Source of the DNA: Stygiobacter sp043807765
GTDB lineage: Bacteria; Bacteroidota; Ignavibacteria; Ignavibacteriales; Melioribacteraceae
Assembly: GCA_043807765.1 (NCBI GenBank)
Contig: JAZDFQ010000061.1
Coordinates: forward strand, 1-64,000
Direction: 5' to 3'
Length of the DNA stretch: 64,000 bases
Position numbers and translations under genes: made by a program
Part shown: piece by piece, positions 52,201 to 58,847 of the stretch
Numbering within the stretch: position 1 is the first letter of the stretch
Layout: the number at the start of each line of letters is the position of its first letter
Notes under the pieces: generated by a model
Told to the model about the DNA's origin: nothing
The model's input: only the letters and a program-made list of their open reading frames with translations
Databases searched by the model: none

Positions 52201-54212
52201 GTAGGAAATGTTGCCGTAGCGAATTTTGACAACTTTGGAAAAATTTGATACATCGAGCTATCCCGCGTAATTACAAAATACTCTTCGGGATTAATAACAA
52301 CACTATTGGCAACAACTTTACTTTTTGAAGATGAATTAGCTAACTGATAACCTTTTAGATTAATCTGCTTAGAACTCTTGTTGTATATTTCCACCCATTC
52401 CGGATCGGAAGAATTTGGACTGTACATTATTTCATTTACAACTAAATCGCCGGGCAGTTCGTTTATTTGCACTGCGTTGATTTTTAATACTGATATATTG
52501 TTCTCAAGATATTCATCATTTAGTAAATCAACTCGCACAATAAATTGATTTAATCCCGCAACGAAGCTTCCAACGGTAAAATTAAATTCTGCCACCGTTT
52601 GACTGGCAATATTAGTTCCTCCCACAATATCAATTAACTCATCTTCATCCAAAATATTATTCAGATTTAAATCCCGGAATAATTTCAGCGAGTAATTCGG
52701 TTCAATATTTTTACCTAAATTTTCGATATTAGCCTTAATCTGGATTGATTTCCCAATTTCGGCATACACAGCAGATGTACTAAAACTTTTCACATTTAGA
52801 TCGTGATTCTTCGATGTAACAGAATTGATTCTTGAGGGAGTGGCTTTGTATTTACTTGTTGATGAGCTCCAGTTCACTGCTTCCGTTGAAGAAACATCTA
52901 CCGAGACTCTTTCTAAAGATTTACCGCCGGTATTTCCGCCCCAGGTTGGTATATATTTTACGGAATCGACGGTAGTATTTGCACTGCTTTTAAGAATTAC
53001 ATCATCGCCGGAATTGCTTAATGATGGAAGAGACTTAACAATTAAATTTAGTGTATGTGTGTAGAATGACGAAACAGTCGCATCACTGCTAACCACAACA
53101 TATTCTCCCGGCTGGAGTAGGTAATCGCTTGCCGAAATAGTTGCGGTTAAGGAGTTGTCGGAAATTTTCCAATTCTTAAGATTTATTGTGTGATCAGTCC
53201 GGTTATATAATTCAATCCACTCCGGCTCATCGTTAGTTGGCGCGTACATAATTTCGTTTATAACTACATCTGTATAAGCCGAAGGCTTTTCGGATATGGT
53301 TGTAAGTACATACGCCCTATTGTCGGAAAGTTTTTCATCCGGGGTGTAGGTAACCTTCGCAATTATCAAATTCTGCCCAAGCTGCCCGGCATAAAATTTT
53401 GATTCAACAAAGATTGAGTCGTTCGAAGACAGATCAATATAACTCTGGTTGAATATCCGTTCGCTTACCTGCTCAACAGAATCTGCATTTACATCATGAA
53501 AAATTTCTACCGAGTAATTAGCCGCATCCAGCACACCGTTGTTTTTGACTATAAACTGCACATAAACAGAATCACGCTCTACCGGGTTTGCCGGCGTTAA
53601 AGAACTTAATCTGACCGTGAGATTATGCAAGTAGCTTATAGGTGTTACGGAATTTATTTTTCCGGGAGAGCCGTTGGCGGTTGTTCCGTTACGCCAGTTT
53701 GCAGAACTGTTATCTTTGTTAACAATATACTTCTCATCAGAAATACCGCTAATGTTATCGGCCGAATAAGTGTAAGTATCAATTACTTCGCTCGCCGCAT
53801 TAAGCAGAGAAACATCACGATTGGTTGTGTTGGCCATTCCGGAAGCACCGAAAGAAGCATCGGAAATTTTTAACACTATTGCATCTGCGGGAATTAAGTT
53901 CTTATATGCGCCGTTATTATAATCGTAGTCGCTTTCAATAATTACTGCATATTTGCCCGGCTGAAGCTCCGTTCCGCCAATAAACGCTACCAGATTGTCT
54001 GCAGTAGAAGTATAATACTTAATCTTGAACCCGGTAAGGTTTACAGTTTGAGTTGTTGACGTATTATAAATTTCTATAAACTCGCCGTTGCTTTCGGAGG
54101 GATTAAACATGATTTCAGAAAGTGTGAGAACCGATCCGGTTTGGCCGAATGCATGTGTAGGAATTAAGAGCAGAAAAGTAAATACTGCTAAAGCAAATAT
54201 TATTTTTTTCAT
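46296..54212 (-). CDS. Giant secreted lamin-tail-domain repeat protein
   Basis: A 2638-residue protein. Signal peptide about 1-23. Ten lamin-tail domains follow, each opening with a version of VLNEVMYAPMNGEPEWIELYN, alternating with CARDB/Ig-like domains (KDRDVAITNIVFTPSTPVVG..VKISASATNIGKNGASFKFVL). The C-terminal ~105 residues (SPNPFSPDNDGFEDFSIINF..FDNQGRLVRTLLQN..FDGLDDDGRALRMGIYIMLIEY) form an FlgD/CHU_C-type domain that often directs type IX secretion or surface anchoring in this group. The repeat unit is about 810 bp. A surface adhesin or filament role is likely by analogy. The ribosome site is weak. It diverges from the lipoprotein gene. Confidence 0.92.
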   Translation of the reverse strand: MKKIIFALAVFTFLLLIPTHAFGQTGSVLTLSEIMFNPSESNGEFIEIYNTSTTQTVNLTGFKIKYYTSTADNLVAFIGGTELQPGKYAVIIESDYDYNNGAYKNLIPADAIVLKISDASFGASGMANTTNRDVSLLNAASEVIDTYTYSADNISGISDEKYIVNKDNSSANWRNGTTANGSPGKINSVTPISYLHNLTVRLSSLTPANPVERDSVYVQFIVKNNGVLDAANYSVEIFHDVNADSVEQVSERIFNQSYIDLSSNDSIFVESKFYAGQLGQNLIIAKVTYTPDEKLSDNRAYVLTTISEKPSAYTDVVINEIMYAPTNDEPEWIELYNRTDHTINLKNWKISDNSLTATISASDYLLQPGEYVVVSSDATVSSFYTHTLNLIVKSLPSLSNSGDDVILKSSANTTVDSVKYIPTWGGNTGGKSLERVSVDVSSTEAVNWSSSTSKYKATPSRINSVTSKNHDLNVKSFSTSAVYAEIGKSIQIKANIENLGKNIEPNYSLKLFRDLNLNNILDEDELIDIVGGTNIASQTVAEFNFTVGSFVAGLNQFIVRVDLLNDEYLENNISVLKINAVQINELPGDLVVNEIMYSPNSSDPEWVEIYNKSSKQINLKGYQLANSSSKSKVVANSVVINPEEYFVITRDSSMYQIFPKLSKFATATFPTLLNTKDKIVILDSLDRAIDSLEYKNLWGGAVGKSLERVDWIRTSTDSTNWITSLNNLGGTPGVVNSSSQKNFDVAVSKIIYTPTSPLVGQKVTIAASVVNIGKNDASFKFVLNRVNNNGSKQKVEESNTITLIKGNSLTYNFTFAVEVLASKQTFEVIADFALDEDQANNSTTASVRPGYLAGTIKLNEVMYNPLNGEPEWIELYNASSFDVDLEDWSISDVLITPQKLKLQSKDFTFPSKTYLVVAKDSTVKNFHNTIGGKLIVSAFANLNNDADGVVIKDSRDVTIDSLLYDKTWGTDAGKSLERKVYESATNDKTNWDFSKDIELSTPGKNNSVSPKDRDVAITNIVFTPSTPVVGQRVKISASATNIGKNGASFKFVLNRVNKDGSKQKVEESNVLTSAVGASVSYEFVYAVDNITSKQTFEAVVDYSADEDLTNNAVINFVRPGYPSGTVVLNEVMYAPMNGEPEWIELYNNSDYNIDLDEWSITDVLPSPYKVKIAAQNNLFASRTYLVIAKDSTIKSFHESIAGKFIVNTLPSLNNDSDGIVIKDSRDVIIDSLLYDKTWGTDAGKSIERIVYENATNEKSNWGFSKDIELSTPGKNNSISPKDRDLAVSKIVFTPSAPVVGQSVKISASATNIGKNGASFKFVLNKANKDGSKLKVEESNTITIAVGTSVSYEFTYAVDNITSKQTFEAVVDYSADEDLTNNAVTNFVRPGYPSGTVVLNEVMYAPMNGEPEWIELYNASLYDVDLEEWSITDVLISPLKTKIQAKDFSFPSKTYLVIVKDSTLLDFHKAINGKVIVSSFANLNNDAEGVVIKDSRDVLIDSLLFDKSWGGENGKSLERILFESSTNSKTNWSSSIDSEFSSPGRINSVSPKDHDLDLSSLSAAQKYAVVGRKIKISIEVENIGKNAASAFSVKLYRDANRNGIGETNELVYLKNETGLAINITSKYDIEDGSYVIGFNQYLATVEYSADQYLDNNKLALTINAVVVNEERNDLVINEIMYAPIVGEPEWIEIYNNSAKQINLKGYQIGNGSSKSKVIAQDVVLKPEEYFVVAKDSAVYTRFTNISKSVISPFPTLSNAKDRVVLLDSLDRTIDSLEYKSVWGGTSGKSLERLDWVKLSIDSTNWKTSIHQLGATPGFINSISRKKFDVSVTKLLFTPEVPIVGQRVKISVAATNLGKTDASFKFILNKVNKDGTKQKVEETNTMVISKEASLSYDFSFAIENILSKNTFEVVADFSTDEDFTNNTFSASVRPGYTTGTVYINEVMYNPINGEPEWLELYNASANDVDLEDWSITDILTTPQKQIVKAKDSVFPKNTFLVIAKDSTIRNYHSAIPSKLIVTSFANLNNDADGVVIKDSRDVTIDSVRFDSKWGGENGKSLERRLTSTASTEKTNWGSSKDLELSTPGRINSIAIKKFDLALKALVSKPLYPAINEDLNVGTRVINYGTSDADKYSVKYYVKNNNLYSYLGETNGVNLKSNDSVVVYSTNKLKLSDVKTVFCKVTFVNDEDTLNNSFIGDIIPGAKQNSVLITEVMYDPLTHEPEWVEFLNVSNEAINLKNWAISDVLSTPTKALLTINDEYLQPGEYAIATPDTQAYAFNPPKKFFQTKFGSLGNTSDGIIIYDFRGAIIDSFFYKASWGGSNGSSLERISLTKTTNDSTNWTVSISNVGASPGVKNTSANPKAYKTGSLVLNELLYEAESGNAEFVEFYNTSNDSIQVGGLDLRIGTKEKVKLSTSTFIVPPKEFLVLASDSTIYTRYPMLKQNITRVSSSLSLSNEGTSLLVKDLYGTTLDSVVYTPAWHNRNFLETKNKSLERLNPLLSSNDRANWSTSVTNEGATPGKQNSVYTENPATDTKVSISPNPFSPDNDGFEDFSIINFNLPFRLGQVQVKVFDNQGRLVRTLLQNHPSASNSSVIFDGLDDDGRALRMGIYIMLIEYSTEGSNVVETLKKPIVVARKL
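50032..51670 (-). repeat. 810-bp tandem repeats inside the lamin-tail gene
   Basis: The same sequence points (tatcccggacgaac in each unit) fall at 50041, 50851 and 51661, exactly 810 bases apart, with long stretches nearly identical at DNA level between the first two. Further units on either side are spaced 795-850 bases and are more diverged. The central units are therefore recent duplications. Confidence 0.85.
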
Positions 54213-54394
54213 GTGCGGTATGAGTTGTAGGTTATTATTCGGATTGAAATATAACTAAAGAAGAATATCTCTGCATTAAGTTTCTTGAAATGAATATGTT
54301 AGCTTTATCATAATTATTCTCCGTAAAGACTACATCTATTGTTATGTTATCCGATAATTGATATGTTCATTTCGGAAAATTAGCCAAGGAAAAC

Positions 54395-56449
54395 ATGAAA
54401 CGCGTAAAACTATTTGCGGCTTTACTGATTACCGCTCTATTATTCAGTTGCAACATTAACGAGCCTAATATGCCCCAATGGGATGTATCGTTAAACCTAC
54501 CAATCGCTAAGAAAAACTATTCATTAATGGATTTGCTTGAAAAGAGCTCCGAGTTAAAATACTACAAAGACGGAAGCAATCTTCTTTACTTCACTCAAGA
54601 GAAAAATATCGATCAGATTGAACTTAAGGAGAAGCTAAAGATTGACGCGGTAAACGAATCGGCTTCGGAGACAATCGGTTCCATAATCATAGCCGGCGAT
54701 TCCGTTTCTGCCAATATCGGTTTTGACTGGATAGCTGCCGGAATTAAGCCGGGCTCACAAGTTATTGTCCCCCCGGCAAATGATGTTCCGGTTTCCATCA
54801 ATACAGATGTTCTCGATGAATTTCTTTCCGTTAAACTGGACGGCGGGACAATTGATCTATCTATTACAAATCAATTTCCTTCCCCCGTTTCACTTACATT
54901 AAGAAACATTGTTCTTAAAAACGCTTCTAGCGGCGAGTTGGTTGCACAGTATAGCGGCAGCACAACAATTCCGCCTAAAGAAACAAGAACTATTAAAGCA
55001 ATTCCGATTACTAAAGGCATATTCATTAAAAACCAGTTAACTCTCGATTGCCTTGTTTCAACAAACGGAAGCAATGGAACTCCGGTTACTATACCGCAAA
55101 ATTCTTTTTCTGTAAAAGCTAAGTTTGTTAATCTAAGCGTTGTTGAAGCACAAGCAAAAATTCCGGCGCAAGATCCGGTTGTTATTGATAATACAATTAC
55201 AATTGATGAAGGAGAATCTCAGCCGACTAAATTTTCCAACATCAAAATTGAAGCCGGAGCGCTGACGGTTAAAGTAACCAACAATCTTGATATTGATGCT
55301 ACGCTGAATTTGACAATCGATAATTTGCGAAATCCGAGCGGACAGATATTTACGGAAATTCGTTCTATTGCTAGAAAACAAACTGTAACGCTATTCAATA
55401 ATTTGTCATTGCTGGATTATTCAATTGTAAGCACGACCGGTTCTCCATCAAATCAAGTTTCTTATAAAATTTCTGTGCAAACTAAAGCTACCACAGATTA
55501 TAGAACTATAAAAAGTACCGATGGCATTTCCGGCTCTGTTGAAATTAGTAATCTTAAGCTAAAAGAGTTCAATGGTCAGCTTCAGCCTCAAATTGTTGAA
55601 GCAGAACGAAGCGCAATTTCTCTTGATCTGCAAGATTTGAAAGATAAACTGCAATTCCAGCAGATTAATCTGCGCAATCCTCTAGTTCAGCTCCGCTTAA
55701 AAACCAACGCGCAATTCGAATTCAAAATTGATGGCAGAATTGAAGGTAGAAACAGCCTAGGACAAAAAGCGATTCTTGGATTAAACAGTAAAACACTAAA
55801 TACTACATTAATAACTCCGGCCGATTCTATTTTAACAATTAATTCCGACAGCTTAAGTCTTTTCTTCAAAAAGTTTTCCCGCTTCCCGGATTCATTAATT
55901 GTTTACGCCGGCGGCACACTTAATCCCAACTACAAAACCGTTAGCATGAAAAACACAGACAAAATTACCGGAAGAAGCATCTTCGAGCTTCCACTGGATT
56001 TTGGAATTTCAAATGCACAGATAACCGACTCGGTTGCCGTGGATTTATCTAACGATGAGCGGGATCAAATCAAAGATGTAAATTCAATAGAGGCCGGATT
56101 AGTTTTAACAAACGGTTTGCCCGCATCTATTTCTTTTACCGGAAAACTATATGATCAAAACAATAATTTCTTAACCTACTTTCCGCCAAAGTATTCCGAT
56201 CAAGACACCGTACTCACTTTTAACGGTGCAGCAACCGATGCATCCGGCAATGTATCAGTGAAAAACAAACAAACAAAAACGGTGAAAGCCTTAAAGACAG
56301 AGGTTGATAAAATTGCAAAAGCCAAGTACATGAGAGTAAGACTAACTTTGAATACCAGTGGGTCAGATAATTCTCCCGTACGTTTTAGAACTACAGACGA
56401 TATACTAATTCACGCTTTCGGTTCAACCAACTACCGCGTTAAGCCATAA
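54395..56449 (+). CDS. Large lipoprotein, unknown function
   Basis: A 684-residue protein with a lipoprotein signal (LLITALLFSC, lipidated Cys about 19). The rest is almost wholly beta-strand in pattern, with repeated phrases (TIDEGESQPTKFSNIKIEAGALTVKVTNNLDIDATLNLTIDNL) suggesting stacked Ig-like or sandwich domains. No named family is recognised. aagga precedes the ATG. The DUF5723 barrel gene starts 10 bases after its stop, so the two form an operon; they may cooperate at the outer membrane. Confidence 0.8.
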   Translation: MKRVKLFAALLITALLFSCNINEPNMPQWDVSLNLPIAKKNYSLMDLLEKSSELKYYKDGSNLLYFTQEKNIDQIELKEKLKIDAVNESASETIGSIIIAGDSVSANIGFDWIAAGIKPGSQVIVPPANDVPVSINTDVLDEFLSVKLDGGTIDLSITNQFPSPVSLTLRNIVLKNASSGELVAQYSGSTTIPPKETRTIKAIPITKGIFIKNQLTLDCLVSTNGSNGTPVTIPQNSFSVKAKFVNLSVVEAQAKIPAQDPVVIDNTITIDEGESQPTKFSNIKIEAGALTVKVTNNLDIDATLNLTIDNLRNPSGQIFTEIRSIARKQTVTLFNNLSLLDYSIVSTTGSPSNQVSYKISVQTKATTDYRTIKSTDGISGSVEISNLKLKEFNGQLQPQIVEAERSAISLDLQDLKDKLQFQQINLRNPLVQLRLKTNAQFEFKIDGRIEGRNSLGQKAILGLNSKTLNTTLITPADSILTINSDSLSLFFKKFSRFPDSLIVYAGGTLNPNYKTVSMKNTDKITGRSIFELPLDFGISNAQITDSVAVDLSNDERDQIKDVNSIEAGLVLTNGLPASISFTGKLYDQNNNFLTYFPPKYSDQDTVLTFNGAATDASGNVSVKNKQTKTVKALKTEVDKIAKAKYMRVRLTLNTSGSDNSPVRFRTTDDILIHAFGSTNYRVKP

Positions 56450-56459
56450 GGAGAAAGCG

Positions 56460-57893
56460 ATGAAAAAAGTTAAAATAATTTCTGCAATCATAGTTCTCCT
56501 TATTTCTTCATTAAACCTTGCGCAAGGAAACGGTTCTGCGGGAGTTACAGATGCGCGATCTATGGGAATGGCAAAAACATTTACAACTTCCTCATTTGGT
56601 ATATACGCAGTTGGAAAAAATCCGGCAAACCTTTTTCAAGATTCATCAAAGAAAGTGGAGCTTATTCTTCCAATTCCAGTTCCAAATATTTCGGGCGCTG
56701 TCGGCTCAAACTTTATTTCGCTGGATGAATACAACTATTATTTCGGAACAAAGGTTACTAACACAGATGGTTCTACTTCCGGCAGATTATTAACCGAACA
56801 AGACAAAAACAAGTTGAAAGACTTATTTGCAGATGGCGGAACAGTTTTTTCCGATATTCATGTTCAACTGGTAAGTATTTCTATTCAACCGACAAAAGGT
56901 TTTGGTGCAATAGCCTTTTCCATTACGGATCGCATTTCAGGATTGATGACTTTTCCGAAAAGCTTGATTGATCTTGGTATAGAAGGAAACTTGCCGAACA
57001 AAGTTTACAATTTTAACGACACGAAATTCAAAGCATCATGGCTCCGTAAGTATTCCTTCTCGTATGCCCGCGATTTCAAGATTATTCCAAAACTTTTCAA
57101 GAGTTTTAAAGTTGGCGCTTCAATAAACTTTGTAAGCGGATTTTTCTACGCCGGCCTTGATCACATAAATACAGAGTTGAAAACCGGCGAAGCAAATACA
57201 ATTACCGGCAAGGGAGATTTTTTAGCATACTCAGCTTTCTCGCCGGACTTCAAAGTGAAATACAATTTTGTTGAGGACAAAAAGAAAGAAGACTTTTCCG
57301 GTACGCCGTTTCCAACTCCAGCCGGCAGCGGCGTTGGTTTTGATTTTGGAATCAGTACGTTATTGAGTGATAATTTCTCGGTTGGATTTTCCATTACAGA
57401 TATCGGCAAAATAAAGTGGGATAAAGATGTAGCTCAGTATTCATCAAACGCCGCTATTTATTTAGATGATTTAAGCGATAAAGCTCAGAGAGATACTCTT
57501 GTAAACCGGCTTACCGGAAAAGAGAGCGGTAAGTTTATCAACTCAATCACAACTCAAATGGCAACAGCATTACATATTGGCGCATCGCTTAAATTAGAAA
57601 GTGTGCCGGGCACAATGCTGCTTGCGTTGGATTATCACCAAGGTATGAATGAAGAACCGGGCAACAGCAAACCACGTATTGCATTAGGTATTGACTGGTA
57701 CAACCTTGGAGTTTTTGCGCTTCGTACCGGCTGGGCTTTTGGCGGATTTGATAAATTTAATTGGGGATTGGGTTTAGGAATTGATTTTGGAGTGATCGCT
57801 CTAAACTTTGGTTCGCCGGATTTTCAAAATGTGGTCTCTTCCAGCAAAGCTAAGAGAGTTACATTCGCTTTTGATTCTGTGTGGAGGTTTTAA
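56460..57893 (+). CDS. DUF5723-type outer-membrane beta-barrel protein
   Basis: A 477-residue protein. Signal peptide 1-22 (ending NLAQG). ARSMGMAKTFTTSSFGIYAVGKNPANL near the start matches DUF5723/PorV-like proteins, and the body alternates strands as in a FadL-like barrel, ending in Phe (SVWRF), a usual barrel end. It is encoded directly downstream of the lipoprotein gene with ggaga before the ATG. Confidence 0.82.
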   Translation: MKKVKIISAIIVLLISSLNLAQGNGSAGVTDARSMGMAKTFTTSSFGIYAVGKNPANLFQDSSKKVELILPIPVPNISGAVGSNFISLDEYNYYFGTKVTNTDGSTSGRLLTEQDKNKLKDLFADGGTVFSDIHVQLVSISIQPTKGFGAIAFSITDRISGLMTFPKSLIDLGIEGNLPNKVYNFNDTKFKASWLRKYSFSYARDFKIIPKLFKSFKVGASINFVSGFFYAGLDHINTELKTGEANTITGKGDFLAYSAFSPDFKVKYNFVEDKKKEDFSGTPFPTPAGSGVGFDFGISTLLSDNFSVGFSITDIGKIKWDKDVAQYSSNAAIYLDDLSDKAQRDTLVNRLTGKESGKFINSITTQMATALHIGASLKLESVPGTMLLALDYHQGMNEEPGNSKPRIALGIDWYNLGVFALRTGWAFGGFDKFNWGLGLGIDFGVIALNFGSPDFQNVVSSSKAKRVTFAFDSVWRF

Positions 57894-57944
57894 TCCAGCA
57901 TATACATGTAGTGGCGAAATTAATTCCGCCACTACATTAGATTT

Positions 57945-58787
57945 TTATTTCAAACGAAACGCATCGCTAACCAAATTTTCTTCAAAGAACCCGGTTGTCT
58001 TTCCTTCAGCAGCATAAATATAAACCGCTGCTTCATAAATGCTGCCCAACGTTGAACTTATTAAAGCTAATATTATAAATGCGAGAACAAAAAGTGAGAT
58101 AACAAAAATCAACATAGCTGTAGTTACAATTTCCGCCAGCGCAATAATTGTAAAGATCATTGCGATAACTAAAGCCACCATTATGAATCCGGTTACAAAG
58201 CCAATGCTCATGTTTCCAACTATTTGCTCTCCCCAAGTTTTTTTCAGCAACGATGTACTTCGCTTGATGGCTTCAATTGGCCCAATGTTTTCGATAACTA
58301 AAACCGGAATTACTAAGAACGTTGCCAAATTCCACGCAAAGCTCAATATAGAGACAACTAGCTTTCCTAAAAATCCGGAACGCTCTGAGATTGCTCTCAA
58401 AATCATTCCGACTGTTGCGGAAATGAAGGCATAACCAAGAATTGTTGTGATATGATCAAAGGCGATTTTAAATCCGTCGCCAACGGTAGGATTACCTCCG
58501 CGTAAGCGAATCATAGCCGCGCCGACCAATGCAGTATTGCTGAAAATTATGATAGTGTATTGGATGAAGTAGAAGAGAAATCCAATCACATATTTTAAAG
58601 TTCCGCTATCTCTCAATACAGCTTGATCAAGAAGTCCGGCAAAGAACATTGGAACTACAAAACTAATAGTCACCAATATCACCGCAACAGTTGATAAGAT
58701 TGGAAAAATTATCAGTTCTTTGTCTTGCTTTAAAACTCCCCAGCTAGCTTTCATCAAGTTCCAGCTGTTGCTAAGTTTTGTAAACAT
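57945..58787 (-). CDS. DUF6159 family membrane protein
   Basis: A 280-residue protein with about six membrane segments. It opens FTKLSNSWNLMKASWGVLKQDKELIIFPILS, the family's N-terminal pattern, and ends with a short soluble tail. Function unknown. It lies 60 bases downstream of the SPFH gene on the same strand, separated by a 28-base hairpin, and may be co-transcribed with it. Confidence 0.85.
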   Translation of the reverse strand: MFTKLSNSWNLMKASWGVLKQDKELIIFPILSTVAVILVTISFVVPMFFAGLLDQAVLRDSGTLKYVIGFLFYFIQYTIIIFSNTALVGAAMIRLRGGNPTVGDGFKIAFDHITTILGYAFISATVGMILRAISERSGFLGKLVVSILSFAWNLATFLVIPVLVIENIGPIEAIKRSTSLLKKTWGEQIVGNMSIGFVTGFIMVALVIAMIFTIIALAEIVTTAMLIFVISLFVLAFIILALISSTLGSIYEAAVYIYAAEGKTTGFFEENLVSDAFRLK

Positions 58788-58812
58788 AAAAATCTCCCAT
58801 ATATGATTTACA

Positions 58813-58840
58813 GTAGAGACGTTGTAAACAACGCCTCTAC
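58813..58840. repeat. 28-base hairpin of the gtagagac family
   Basis: gtagagacgttg-taaa-caacgcctctac: outer and inner arms pair with one mismatch. It has the same length and the same outer bases as the perfect palindrome at 40123-40150. Confidence 0.7.
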
Positions 58841-58847
58841 ATAATTA

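Noticed and set aside
46296..54212. Regular repeats read as a possible CRISPR array or satellite
   Set aside because: The period of about 810 bases is in frame and encodes protein domains; there are no short repeats with unique spacers.
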